Positions 1 to 7,763 of a DNA stretch of 64,000 bases are shown one piece after another. Source of the stretch: Arthrobacter sp. Edens01 (lineage in GTDB: Bacteria; Actinomycetota; Actinomycetes; Actinomycetales; Micrococcaceae); assembly GCF_001307035.1 (NCBI RefSeq), contig NZ_LKIU01000005.1, forward strand, positions 1,632,946-1,696,945, in the 5' to 3' direction. Positions within the stretch are counted from its first letter, which is position 1, and every line of letters begins with the position of its first letter. Under the pieces are notes generated by a model. The model searched no databases. It was not told the DNA's origin and saw only the letters and a list, made by a program, of their open reading frames with translations. The position numbers and the translations under genes are program-made.

Positions 1-760
1 TTTCGGGATCCCACGCTGCCACGGAGACGGTTTCTCCTGCACCGGCGTCAGCCGCCGCTCCCACCTCGGATGCAATCCGCGCCAGCGTCCTGGGATGGGT
101 TCCGGCTGACGGGATGAGAAGGACCAGCGGAGGCCCGCCGGCCGCAGGAGCTGCAACCTCAACGCGGTCCGCACCGGTGAAATCCACTTCCCAGAGGCTA
201 AGGGCATTGATGGCGGCAGTGGCCAGGGGCATTTCCTGGACCGGAACAAGGTCATCGGACCGGTGCGGGTGCATCGCCAGCCGGCCGCCGGGAGCCACGG
301 AGAAGCTCGCCCGGGTACGCCAGCCGAGGCCGTCCGGGTTCTCATCCGCAGGCACCTCTACGGATATTTCCCGCTCAACGCCCCCCAGCCGCTTGAGCTG
401 TTCAGCGAAGATCCCGGCCTTAAGCCGGCGCTGCTCGCCGAGCTCGATGTGGCCGAACTCGGCGCCGCCTACGGGCAGCCGGCCGCGGGATCCGGCTTTG
501 AGCGCATCGGCGGGCGCCCAGAAGTGCGCCACGCGCGAAGGCGAGGCTTCCAGGACCTCCACAGTGTCGGCACGCCAGAACTTAGCCTTTGGACCGGCGT
601 CCGTCAGCCGTGCACGCACTCGCTCCCCGGGCAGCGCGTGGCGGACAAACACCACGCGGCCTTCGTGCCGGGCAACGAAGTGCCCGCCGTGTGCGGCAGG
701 GCCGACAGTCAGTTCAAGCTCGCGGGGCGGATTCATTTCGGGCAGGTTTTCGCGGGTCAT
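1..760 (-). CDS. TRAM-domain class I SAM-dependent RNA methyltransferase (N-terminal part, cut by window edge)
   Basis: Reading leftward from ATG at 760, the frame stays open to the window edge (253 codons). The protein starts MTRENLPEMNPPRELELTV and continues through GPAAHGGHFVARHEGRVVFV and HALPGERVRARLT (about residues 20-55). This is a TRAM beta-barrel, the RNA-binding module found at the start of RlmCD/TrmA-type m5U methyltransferases. Residues after about 110 (rLKAGIFAEQLKRLGGVE) match the linker and N-terminal part of that family. The SAM-binding domain, with its catalytic Cys, would lie beyond position 1 and cannot be checked, so the target base and RNA are unknown. It is transcribed divergently from the TrkA pair; 761-900 is the shared promoter region. 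The family call is good; the exact substrate is not supported. Confidence 0.85.
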   Translation of the reverse strand, partial: MTRENLPEMNPPRELELTVGPAAHGGHFVARHEGRVVFVRHALPGERVRARLTDAGPKAKFWRADTVEVLEASPSRVAHFWAPADALKAGSRGRLPVGGAEFGHIELGEQRRLKAGIFAEQLKRLGGVEREISVEVPADENPDGLGWRTRASFSVAPGGRLAMHPHRSDDLVPVQEMPLATAAINALSLWEVDFTGADRVEVAAPAAGGPPLVLLIPSAGTHPRTLARIASEVGAAADAGAGETVSVAAWDPE

Positions 761-900
761 TGTGCGTTCGAACTTCCGTGTTGGTGCTAAAACACCATCA
801 CACCACGATTTCGGGCCGCTGCCGGACTATGCTTTCCTTTGGCCCGGAGCGGGATACGGCAGTATGCGGGGAATCCCGCTTGAACATGAGGTAGGACACG
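761..900. promoter_or_regulatory. Divergent intergenic region between the RNA methyltransferase and trkA genes
   Basis: This 140-bp gap must carry promoters for both directions. A TATGCT at 828-833 is a possible -10 for the rightward trkA transcript, but I see no good -35 at the right distance. GAGGTAGGA at 888-895 is the likely ribosome binding site for the GTG at 901. No clear operator is visible. Confidence 0.4.
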
Positions 901-1575
901 GTGGCCCATTACGTGATCATGGGGTGCGGCAGGGTTGGCGCCATGCTGGCGCACACCCTGGACAATGCCGGGCACTCGGTGGCGGTCATCGACCAGGATC
1001 CCCAGGCTTTCCGGCGCCTGCGCCCGGCCTTCACCGGAAGCCGCGTCACCGGCGTCGGATTTGACCGCACCACACTTGAACAGGCGGGAATCGAGGAGGC
1101 GTACGCGTTCGCGGCGGTTTCGAGCGGCGACAATTCGAACATCCTCTCCACCCGGGTGGCACGTGAGACGTTCCATGTTCCGCACGTGGTTGCACGGATC
1201 TACGATCCCGGCCGCGCCGAGATCTACCAGCGCCTGGGTATTCCTACGGTCGCAGCCGTGCGCTGGAGCGCAGACCAGGTGCTGCGGCGGATCCTGCCCG
1301 AACAGAGCATCAACGGGGATTTCCGTGAGTCCTCAGGCAGGCTCATCCTGGGCGAACTGTCGCTGGATCCGTCCTGGCTGGGCCGGCCCCTTCATGAGGT
1401 GGAAGCCGCAGCAGGGGTCCGCATTGCCTACCTGACCCGCTTCGGCGAAGGGGTGCTCCCCCGCCCGGATACCAGTTACCAGCAGGGCGACGTCCTGCAC
1501 GCCATGATGCACGTTGAACGAACCGCGGAGATCAGCCGGGTGCTCTCGGCTCCGCCGGCAAAGGAGAATCCGTGA
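901..1575 (+). CDS. trkA: TrkA-type K+ uptake regulatory protein (first of pair)
   Basis: This 224-aa protein is a cytosolic gating subunit for a Trk/Ktr-type potassium transporter. It opens with a Rossmann nucleotide-binding fold: MGCGRVG at residues 7-13 and the acidic end of strand 2 at Asp31 (AVIDQD). A C-terminal TrkA-C ligand domain follows, from about residue 140. The start is GTG, chosen because GAGGTAGGA lies just upstream. Its last 4 bases overlap the next trkA gene (GTGA), so the two are translated together, probably as a heteromeric ring. No membrane pore subunit (TrkH/KtrB) is encoded in this window, so the partner must be elsewhere. Confidence 0.9.
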   Translation: MAHYVIMGCGRVGAMLAHTLDNAGHSVAVIDQDPQAFRRLRPAFTGSRVTGVGFDRTTLEQAGIEEAYAFAAVSSGDNSNILSTRVARETFHVPHVVARIYDPGRAEIYQRLGIPTVAAVRWSADQVLRRILPEQSINGDFRESSGRLILGELSLDPSWLGRPLHEVEAAAGVRIAYLTRFGEGVLPRPDTSYQQGDVLHAMMHVERTAEISRVLSAPPAKENP

Positions 1576-2234
1576 AGGTTGTGATTGCCGGCGCAGGCAG
1601 CGTTGGATCCTCGATCGCCAAGGAACTGCTCTCCCACGGGCACGATGTCCTGCTGATCGATGAGAAGCCGGGCACCGAGGGGCGCAGCGAGCTCGACGGC
1701 GCTTCCTGGCTGATCGGCGACGCCTGCGAACTCTCCACCTTGAAGGACGCAAAGCTGGATCTGGCTGACGTAGTTGTCTCCGCCACCGGTGATGACAAGG
1801 TGAACCTCGTCGTCTCGCTGCTGGCAAAGACCGAGTTCGGCGTGGCCAGGACCGTGGGACGGGTCAACAATCCCAAGAACGACTGGATGTTCGACGATTC
1901 CTGGGGCGTGGATGTTGCCGTCAACACTCCTCGGCTGATGACCGCGCTGGTGGAAGAGGCCGTGGAGGTCGGCGACCTGGTGCGCCTGCTGACCCTGCAG
2001 ACCGGTGTCTCCTCGATGGTGGAGTTCACCGTGCCGGGCGCTTCGCCGATGGTCGGTGCCCGGGTGGGCTCCGTACCGTGGCCGCAGGACTCAACGCTGG
2101 TGGCGATCCTGCGGGACGACGCTCCGATCACGCCCAGTGCCGACGACGTGGTTGAAGGCGGCGACGAGCTCTTCTTCGTCACCACCATCGCCGCGGAAGA
2201 TGAACTGCGTGACCTGCTGGCCCCGAAGGACTAG
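1572..2234 (+). CDS. trkA: TrkA-type K+ uptake regulatory protein (second of pair)
   Basis: This 220-aa protein has the same architecture as the gene it overlaps: a Rossmann motif GAGSVG at residues 7-12, Asp30 at the end of strand 2, and a TrkA-C domain from about residue 130. It starts at a GTG that overlaps the upstream stop codon by 4 bp, a classic translational coupling. Paired TrkA genes of this kind are common in actinobacteria, and the two products probably assemble together. Its TAG stop shares the tetranucleotide CTAG (2231-2234) with the stop of the convergent DUF3159 gene, leaving no room for a terminator between them. Confidence 0.9.
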   Translation: MKVVIAGAGSVGSSIAKELLSHGHDVLLIDEKPGTEGRSELDGASWLIGDACELSTLKDAKLDLADVVVSATGDDKVNLVVSLLAKTEFGVARTVGRVNNPKNDWMFDDSWGVDVAVNTPRLMTALVEEAVEVGDLVRLLTLQTGVSSMVEFTVPGASPMVGARVGSVPWPQDSTLVAILRDDAPITPSADDVVEGGDELFFVTTIAAEDELRDLLAPKD

Positions 2235-2935
2235 GGTTCGCGGACCGCAACCGGCCGGGAAATGACCCAGGCCAGCCAAAGGCCCAGTGCGTAGAGAGGC
2301 ACTCCCATTGCCAGGCGCATGGTGCCAAGGGCCGCAACGTTGTCCGCAAGGTAGAGCGGCAGCTGCACGGCAAGGCGCAGCGCGAAAACGGAGATGATGA
2401 TCCAGGTGGCCAGGGTGTAGGACCGCAGCCGCTTTGGCTCGTTGCGCCAGGACACGTTTTCCCCGCGGATAAACCCGAACAGCAGTCCGGCCACTGGCCA
2501 CTTGACCGCCACGGAAATGATGAACGCCAGGATGTACGCGCCGTTGAGGTAGAAACCGGGCAGAAAGAACGTGGTTCCGCTTCCGCTGCGCAGGGCAAAC
2601 ACTGCACAGATGGCGACGCCGATGACTCCGGTGAGCGACTGCACCAGCGGCCGCTTCTGCACAAGGTTGGCGGCGGCGAAGGCGCCTGCGGCGACCACGG
2701 CGGCACCCAGCGAGAGATACAGGCCGGACGTAATGGTGTAGAGCAGCGTGAACAGCAGGCCGGGAAGAATCGCCTCCGCCAGTCCGCGGACTCCCCCTAC
2801 CGACTTCAGGACATCAATCTGTCCGTCATCTCCACGCTCGACGCCGGAGCGTGCGGCGTACTGGCCCGCCAGCTCACTCATCGAAGGCTGGCCGTCGGGA
2901 CGGCCCTTTCCTTCAGACTCTGGGCTGGTGTTCAT
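2231..2935 (-). CDS. DUF3159 family membrane protein
   Basis: This protein of about 234 aa has several hydrophobic segments between residues 50 and 230 (for example ILPGLLFTLLYTI and LYLSLGAAVVAAGAFAAANL), after a polar N-terminus. It matches the actinobacterial DUF3159 family of polytopic membrane proteins, whose function is unknown. I start it at ATG 2935 (MNTSPESEG), because this ATG overlaps the TGA of the upstream OB-fold gene (ATGA). A longer frame to 3007 exists but would run inside that gene. It is the last gene of the dut-DUF3710-OB-DUF3159 run. Its stop overlaps the stop of trkA. Confidence 0.85.
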   Translation of the reverse strand: MNTSPESEGKGRPDGQPSMSELAGQYAARSGVERGDDGQIDVLKSVGGVRGLAEAILPGLLFTLLYTITSGLYLSLGAAVVAAGAFAAANLVQKRPLVQSLTGVIGVAICAVFALRSGSGTTFFLPGFYLNGAYILAFIISVAVKWPVAGLLFGFIRGENVSWRNEPKRLRSYTLATWIIISVFALRLAVQLPLYLADNVAALGTMRLAMGVPLYALGLWLAWVISRPVAVREP

Positions 2936-3276
2936 AGCTGGCCTTCCGGACGTCCAATGATTTCGTAACGGGGGTTGAAGACGGTGGGCTGCCCGCCGAC
3001 ACTGCACACCATCCCTTCGAACGCTACCTGAGTCCCGGCGACGATGCCGGGGATGCGCCGCTGGCCGATCCAGACCAGACGGACCCGGCGACGCGCCTGC
3101 GCCGCAGCCGGATCCCGGTAAGCGCCCTGCAGGTCGCCCAGCACGGCCGTAAAGCGCGGAGCGGCATCAGCGGGCACCAGAGTGACTGACTCCACGTAGC
3201 CGCTGCTGTGTGCCCGCCCGCGTTCGGGGAGATCGGCGATCCGCAGCCGGGCGGATGCTCCGGCCACCGGCGGCAT
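2932..3276 (-). CDS. OB-fold nucleic-acid-binding-like protein
   Basis: This small protein of about 114 aa (MPPVAGASARLRIADLPERG at the start) has a beta-rich core, VESVTLVPADAAPRFTAVLGD followed by RRVRLVWIGQRRIPGIVAGT. That resembles the single OB-fold proteins always found between DUF3710 and DUF3159 in actinobacteria. Its function is unknown; the fold suggests nucleic-acid or oligosaccharide binding. The start at ATG 3276 lies 4 bp after the DUF3710 stop. A TTG overlapping that stop is an alternative. The 3' end overlaps the DUF3159 start by 4 bp, so the genes are coupled. Confidence 0.75.
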   Translation of the reverse strand: MPPVAGASARLRIADLPERGRAHSSGYVESVTLVPADAAPRFTAVLGDLQGAYRDPAAAQARRRVRLVWIGQRRIPGIVAGTQVAFEGMVCSVGGQPTVFNPRYEIIGRPEGQL

Positions 3277-3280
3277 GCGC

Positions 3281-3985
3281 TTAGCCAATGGTGGTGATTT
3301 CCGGTCCGCGCTGCGGCGGCTCCGGCTTCGATGCTTCCTCGCCGCGCTTCGGCAGCGGAGAGGCATCGCGCGGCAGCGTCAGCTGCAGCAGGTCCCGTGG
3401 CGGCAGCGGGGCGTCGCCGCGGACCACCACAACGTTGCGGAAGACATCTTCCAGCGGGGCGGCTGCGTCCGGGTTCATCGCTGCCGGGCCGCCGAAGACA
3501 CCGCGCAGGAACCAGCGCGGACCGTCGACCCCCACGAAGCGTGCCACCCGGTAGCCCTTGGACCCGTCCTGGGCCTGGGCCGGCACACGGGCCAGCAGCT
3601 CGGTCCCGAGCCTGCCCTCGAGTTCATCAGCTGTGCCGCCCTGGGAAGAAACGGACTTCACGATCTGCCCGCGGATCTCATCCCAGAGTGTTTCCGACTT
3701 CGGCGCAGCGAAGGCCTGCAGCTGGAGGCTGGACCCGTCCATGTCCAGGGTCACGGCGACAACGCGCTTGGTCTTCTCCTCGACTTCAAGCCGGAGGGCA
3801 AGTCCCTGCGTCGCGGCGATGCGGAGCGCGCCGAGGTCCACGTAGCCGTCCTCGGAGGGACGGTCGGCGACGTCGAAGGGTCCGTGCTCGGGACCGCCGT
3901 CAGCGGCGCTTCCGCCGTCTGCTTCCTCTGCCCCGGGCACGTAGCCGGATTCCGCCCGGTCTTTCCTGCGGCGTCCAAATGCCAT
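3281..3985 (-). CDS. DUF3710 domain-containing protein
   Basis: This 234-aa soluble protein begins MAFGRRRKDRAESG with a basic then acidic N-terminal linker. The conserved DUF3710 body follows (GPFDVADRPSEDGYVDLGAL, then GLALRLEVEEKTKRVVAVT and DEIRGQIVKSV). The molecular function of the family is not known. It lies downstream of dut in most actinobacteria. The ATG at 3985 is preceded by AAGAGGATCAGGCG, a plausible ribosome binding site. The open frame extends further upstream to 4141 but would overlap dut, so I rejected the longer form. It is probably in one operon with dut (55-bp gap) and the two genes below it. Confidence 0.85.
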   Translation of the reverse strand: MAFGRRRKDRAESGYVPGAEEADGGSAADGGPEHGPFDVADRPSEDGYVDLGALRIAATQGLALRLEVEEKTKRVVAVTLDMDGSSLQLQAFAAPKSETLWDEIRGQIVKSVSSQGGTADELEGRLGTELLARVPAQAQDGSKGYRVARFVGVDGPRWFLRGVFGGPAAMNPDAAAPLEDVFRNVVVVRGDAPLPPRDLLQLTLPRDASPLPKRGEEASKPEPPQRGPEITTIG

Positions 3986-4040
3986 CGCCTGATCCTCTTT
4001 CCTCGTCTGTTCCGGGCAGTTGAACCCGGAATATAGCGGC

Positions 4041-4490
4041 CTAAGCCGTCGCCGTACCGAATCCGCCGGTGGAACCAAAGCCGCCTGCGCCGCGGACGGA
4101 ATCGGAAAGCTCCGCCACCGGCTCGAATTCTGCGGTTTCAACCCGCTGGATGACCATCTGCGCGATTCGGTCTCCGCGCTTCAGCCTGATCGGTTCAGCC
4201 TTGTCCGTATTTAACAGTGTGACGGAGATTTCACCCCGGTAACCCGCGTCAACGGTACCGGGTGCGTTAACTACCGTGAGCCCGTGCTTCGCAGCGAGCC
4301 CTGAACGCGGGTGGATAAGCGCCACGTAGCCAAAGGGAAGGGCAATGGCGACGCCGGTGGGAACCAGGGCACGCTCGCCGGGGGCCAGTTCGACGTCGAC
4401 CCGTGCACGGAGATCCGCACCGGCATCCCCGGGATGGGCGTAGGACGGCGCTTCGAGGCCGTCGTCGAGCATTTTCAGCTGGACTTTCAC
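4041..4490 (-). CDS. dut: dUTP diphosphatase (deoxyuridine triphosphatase)
   Basis: The enzyme hydrolyses dUTP to dUMP and pyrophosphate, keeping uracil out of DNA and feeding dTMP synthesis. All five trimeric dUTPase motifs are present. Counted from the GTG at 4490, they are GDAGADL (21-27), PRSGLA (61-66), VDAGYRGEI with catalytic Asp81 (80-88), RGDRIAQ (about 103-109) and the glycine-rich arm [10 protein letters not shown] near the C-terminus. The 149-aa length is normal. I chose GTG 4490 ([11 protein letters not shown]), preceded by a GCAGGA. The frame stays open up to 5123 but that part is antisense to DUF3093. It is the first gene of a likely four-gene operon. Confidence 0.95.
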   Translation of the reverse strand: MKVQLKMLDDGLEAPSYAHPGDAGADLRARVDVELAPGERALVPTGVAIALPFGYVALIHPRSGLAAKHGLTVVNAPGTVDAGYRGEISVTLLNTDKAEPIRLKRGDRIAQMVIQRVETAEFEPVAELSDSVRGAGGFGSTGGFGTATA

Positions 4491-4691
4491 ACTGGGTCCT
4501 GCTTGCTGCACAGCTGTCTCCGGGATCTTTCTGGAACGGGTTTTCGGGGCACGCGGACCCGCAAAGGGGGTGTCCGGCAGCGCCTTGACCACTTTAGCGC
4601 GTACAACTCCCGTCAGCCCGCCCGCCGCGCGGGGTCCCGGCCGGCAGGCCCGCAAGATGAAAACCCGGCGCAAAGGTGGAAAGCTGGGAGT

Positions 4692-5162
4692 ATGTCGACC
4701 CCCGCTGCCCAAAGCCCTGCCCAGACCGTCCTTTATTCCGAGCGGCTGCTGCCGGCATTCTGGATCTGGCTGGTGGTCGCCGGCATCGCGGGGACTTTCG
4801 TCCTGGCCTTTATCCCCATCAGTCTGCTCACCGGCATTATCGTCGCCGTGGTTGCGGCCGTGGCGCTCACGGTCCTGCTGCTGATGTCCACACCGGTAAT
4901 CCGGGTAACACCCCAGGTCCTGCAGGTGGGGCGGGCCCAGATTGAGCGCAAATGGGTGGGGGAAGTCCAGGCCTTCCGCGGCGAGGATGCCACCCAGCAG
5001 CGGGGCCCGGCCCTGAATGCCACCGCTTACCTGTGTATCCGGGGCTGGATCAGTCCGGTCGTAAAGATCGAGATTACTGATCCCGCTGACCGTACCCCCT
5101 ACTGGCTCACGTCCACCCGCCATCCGGAGAAGCTGGCCGCAGCGCTTCAGGCTGCGGCGTAA
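4692..5162 (+). CDS. DUF3093 family membrane protein
   Basis: This 156-aa protein ([20 protein letters not shown] at the start) has two adjacent transmembrane helices at about residues 22-65 ([18 protein letters not shown], then a Val/Ala-rich helix ending LTVLLLMS). A cytosolic or periplasmic beta-rich tail follows, with the family motif [17 protein letters not shown] near the C-terminus. This is DUF3093, of unknown function. It is almost always divergent from dut and next to DUF4193 in actinobacteria. The ATG at 4692 follows CTGGGAGT. The 200-bp region 4491-4691 separates it from dut and must hold promoters for both. Confidence 0.85.
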   Translation: MSTPAAQSPAQTVLYSERLLPAFWIWLVVAGIAGTFVLAFIPISLLTGIIVAVVAAVALTVLLLMSTPVIRVTPQVLQVGRAQIERKWVGEVQAFRGEDATQQRGPALNATAYLCIRGWISPVVKIEITDPADRTPYWLTSTRHPEKLAAALQAAA

Positions 5163-5178
5163 CCTTCCCGGACTGCGC

Positions 5179-5478
5179 TCAGCCTACGCAGTCGATGCAG
5201 TAGTAGAGCCCGTCTTTTTCCTCCGCGATCTGGGACCTGTGCCGAACCAGGAAGCATGATGCACAGGTGAATTCGTCCTGCTGGGCCGGCAGGACCCTAA
5301 CCATCAGCTCTTCACCCGAAAGATCTGCTCCCGGCAGTTCAAAGCTGTCTGCGGTTTCGGCTTCGTCTTCATCCACTACTGCGGACTGGGTGTTCGTCCG
5401 CCGTGTCTTGAGTTCTTCAATTGATTCTTCGCTGGCGTCCTCGTCGGCCTTCCGCGGCGCGTCGTAGTCTGTCGCCAT
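5179..5478 (-). CDS. DUF4193 small zinc-ribbon-like protein
   Basis: This 99-aa acidic protein starts [19 protein letters not shown] and ends with two cysteine pairs, CASC and CIDC, separated by a short basic hairpin (about residues 74-98). That is the layout of a small zinc ribbon. DUF4193 is nearly universal in actinobacteria; the function is unknown, though the fold suggests nucleic-acid or protein binding. I chose ATG 5478 because GGGATGAG precedes it. An ATG three codons upstream is possible. The gene is convergent with DUF3093. Confidence 0.85.
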   Translation of the reverse strand: MATDYDAPRKADEDASEESIEELKTRRTNTQSAVVDEDEAETADSFELPGADLSGEELMVRVLPAQQDEFTCASCFLVRHRSQIAEEKDGLYYCIDCVG

Positions 5479-5798
5479 ATTTCTCATCCCACCATCCGGT
5501 GTCGGTACTGCACGGGTATTTCCGGCACGTTGCTGCGGTACCGGGCTTCGGCCCGGAACCGCAGAGCGGCTCGGAGTACTCAACGCCGCGGACCGCATGT
5601 TTGTGCCCGCAGAAGAGAGATTTTTGTCCGCTGGGAACGAAATAGCCACGCCCGCGCGTCCTGGAGCGTCCGTACGGGCAAAGAATGGCGCCGCCCGCGG
5701 CTGCGGATCCGCGCCACACCGGCCTAAACGGTAGGATTTTCAAGGCCCGGGTGGCATTGTTTCAAGGAGGAGTTGGCATCGATAGCGAGGATTTTTTC
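5479..5798 (+). promoter_or_regulatory. Divergent region between DUF4193 and sepH
   Basis: This 320-bp stretch has no convincing gene. A TAGGAT at 5732-5737 is a candidate -10 for the rightward sepH transcript, which would give a leader of about 55 nt. The leader contains a very strong Shine-Dalgarno-like AAGGAGG at 5764-5770 that is not followed by a normal in-frame start codon. The likely functional site is GCGAGG at 5785-5790, 8 nt before the sepH ATG. The rest shows no recognisable signal. Confidence 0.4.
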
Positions 5799-7019
5799 AT
5801 GCAGGATCTACGGCTCGTGGGTGTCCATGAGGGCGGCGAACATCTGCTGCTGAGCGGTCGGGGCGGCGAAACCTTCCGGCTCCGCATCGACGAAGCCCTG
5901 CGCGTTGCCGCTGCCCGTCCGGCACGGCGGGCCGGGCAGCCGGCTGAGCCGGACGCCGGACCAACCATGACCCCCCGTGATATCCAGGCCCGCATCCGTG
6001 CCGGAGCCAGCGCAGAGGACGTCGCTGAGCTCTCCGGACACGACCTCGCGCACATCCGCCGTTATGAAGGTCCAGTGCTTGCTGAGCGTGAGTACATTGC
6101 CCGCCAGGCACAGTCCGTAGAGGTTGCAGCTCCCATGTCCGCAGCGCAGGACAGCCACCGTTCAGCGTTTGGCGACTCCCCTGTGAGCCTCGGCGAAATG
6201 GTCAGCCACCGCCTGCGTGCCTTCGGTGTTGATCCCGAAACCGTGGTGTGGGACTCGTGGCGCCGCCCGGAAGGCTCCTGGGACGTCGTTGCCCGCTTCA
6301 GCCTGGCTGAGAACTCCCGCGTTTCCGTCGGCGAAGAACCTCCTGCCCGCTGGACCTACAGTCCGCTGCGCCGTCAGGTCACCAATTCAAACCGGTGGGC
6401 CCAGCTGCTCAGTGAACTCGCGCCCGTTGACTCCCCTGTGCCGGCCCGGAGGCTTTCCGCGGTGGCCGACCGCGTCTTCGACTTCGAAACGGATACGGCT
6501 CCCGAAGAGCCCGTTACCGTAAGCGAGGAGGAAACCGACGAGCTGCTGAACGTACTGCGCTCCCGCCGTGGACAGCGGCTTGGTACCGATGAAGAGGGCG
6601 ACGACGCATTGGCCGCCCTGCTCGCAAAAGGCAGCATCCCGGCCGCCCACCCGCGCGAAGGCCAGGCCGAACTCGAAGACGAGTCCGCACACCGGCCGCG
6701 CACCGGCAGGCTGAGCCTTGCCCCGGTACCCCCGGGCGGGGAAGAGGACGCGACGGACGCGCCAGACCCTGAGCCGGTTGCCGATCCGCTGCGCCTTGAC
6801 GAAGGAATCAGTACCTCAACCAAGGAGATCAGCATCCTGGCCAAGCCGCTGCGCGGCTCCCGGCCGGACAGCCAGTCCGCCCCGGAGAAGCCCGACGAAG
6901 ACCGTGGGGAAACCCCGGAACAGGCGGTCAAGGAACCGGTCACCGAACGCCGGATCAAGCCGAAACGCTCTTCCGTGCCCAGCTGGGACGAGATCGTCTT
7001 CGGCACCAAGGGCGATTAG
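5799..7019 (+). CDS. sepH: Septation protein SepH (DUF3071 family)
   Basis: SepH binds FtsZ and promotes its assembly at division septa in actinobacteria. The 406-aa protein starts MQDLRLVGVHEGGEHLLLSG, the conserved DUF3071 domain with its small helix-turn-helix (TMTPRDIQARIRAGASAEDV, about residues 60-85; then AREYIARQAQSVEV-like sequence to about 115). A second conserved block at about 128-210 (SLGEMVSHRLRAFGVDPETV, WDSWRRPEGSWDVVARF) is followed by a long acidic, disordered tail ending KRSSVPSWDEIVFG. The C-terminal WDEIVFG motif is typical of the family. The ATG at 5799 has GCGAGG 8 nt upstream. Confidence 0.93.
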   Translation: MQDLRLVGVHEGGEHLLLSGRGGETFRLRIDEALRVAAARPARRAGQPAEPDAGPTMTPRDIQARIRAGASAEDVAELSGHDLAHIRRYEGPVLAEREYIARQAQSVEVAAPMSAAQDSHRSAFGDSPVSLGEMVSHRLRAFGVDPETVVWDSWRRPEGSWDVVARFSLAENSRVSVGEEPPARWTYSPLRRQVTNSNRWAQLLSELAPVDSPVPARRLSAVADRVFDFETDTAPEEPVTVSEEETDELLNVLRSRRGQRLGTDEEGDDALAALLAKGSIPAAHPREGQAELEDESAHRPRTGRLSLAPVPPGGEEDATDAPDPEPVADPLRLDEGISTSTKEISILAKPLRGSRPDSQSAPEKPDEDRGETPEQAVKEPVTERRIKPKRSSVPSWDEIVFGTKGD

Positions 7020-7043
7020 CGGGGCATTGCCGGTCTCTGCGGA

Positions 7044-7760
7044 CTAGCTGCGCGGCCTCTCGAGGGCGCAGACGTCCGGGTCCTCTCCCATGCCGGCGAA
7101 ACGGGCAGCCTGCTGGGCGCCCATCCGGCGCATGTAGTGGCGGCGGCAAAGAGTCTCGTAGCCCACGACCGGTGCGGCTCCGGCTTCCTCCGGCTCAAAC
7201 AGTGCTTCCGGTGCGGGGTCCGCTGAACGCTTGTCCACGTCTCCCACAACCACCTGGTCACCGGTCACGACCATTACGCCGTCCACCGTGCGGGCGTTGT
7301 GCGTAGCCCGGCGGCCGCACCAGCACAGCGCCCGCACCTGCAGTACTTCGATCCGGTCCGCGAGCTCGATCAGCCGCCGGGAACCGGGAAACAGCCTGGT
7401 GCGGAAGTCCGTGGTGATGCCGAAGGCGAAGACGTCGATGTCCATCTCATCCACTATCCGGGCAAGCTGCTCAATCTGTCCTTCGCTGTAGAACTGTGCC
7501 TCATCGCAGATCAGGTAGTCCACCCGGTCACCCGCGCTGCGGCTGCGGATTACTTCGTCCCAAAAGTCGGTGGTGTCCCGGACCTCCGCCGCGCGGGTTT
7601 TCAGGCCCAGCCGGCTTGAAATCATGGCGTTGCCGGCACGGTCGTTGCGGCTGAAGAGGATCCCTCCGCGCCCCCGGGCACTGTGGTTGTAATCCATTTG
7701 CAGCGCCAGGGTGGACTTGCCGCAGTCCATGGTCCCGGAGAAGAAAACGAGCTCTGCCAT
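7044..7760 (-). CDS. tdk: Thymidine kinase (type II)
   Basis: The enzyme phosphorylates thymidine to dTMP in the nucleotide salvage pathway. The 238-aa sequence shows the P-loop GTMDCGKST at residues 9-17, the Walker B/active-site segment ICDEAQF at 84-90 (Glu87 is the expected general base), and cysteines around CWCGRR and later CRRH that form the zinc site of type II thymidine kinases. It lies 3 bp downstream of the phosphatase-fold gene and is the last gene of a DUF5998-phosphatase-tdk run. It converges on sepH with a 24-bp gap. Pairing with dut nearby is consistent with clustering of pyrimidine nucleotide genes. Confidence 0.93.
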   Translation of the reverse strand: MAELVFFSGTMDCGKSTLALQMDYNHSARGRGGILFSRNDRAGNAMISSRLGLKTRAAEVRDTTDFWDEVIRSRSAGDRVDYLICDEAQFYSEGQIEQLARIVDEMDIDVFAFGITTDFRTRLFPGSRRLIELADRIEVLQVRALCWCGRRATHNARTVDGVMVVTGDQVVVGDVDKRSADPAPEALFEPEEAGAAPVVGYETLCRRHYMRRMGAQQAARFAGMGEDPDVCALERPRS

Positions 7761-7763
7761 AAC

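Noticed and set aside
114-1064. Plus-strand open frame of over 300 codons at the left edge
   Set aside because: It is antisense to the TRAM-domain methyltransferase, whose leftward translation has clear homology, and its product is Arg/Ser/Pro-rich with no domain.
4491-5123. Long N-terminal extension of the dut frame
   Set aside because: It runs antisense through DUF3093 and is low-complexity; all dUTPase motifs lie after GTG 4490.
5764-5770. Strong AAGGAGG upstream of sepH as a second start site
   Set aside because: No ATG, GTG or TTG in the sepH frame follows at normal distance (only GTT and ATC), so ATG 5799 with GCGAGG is kept.
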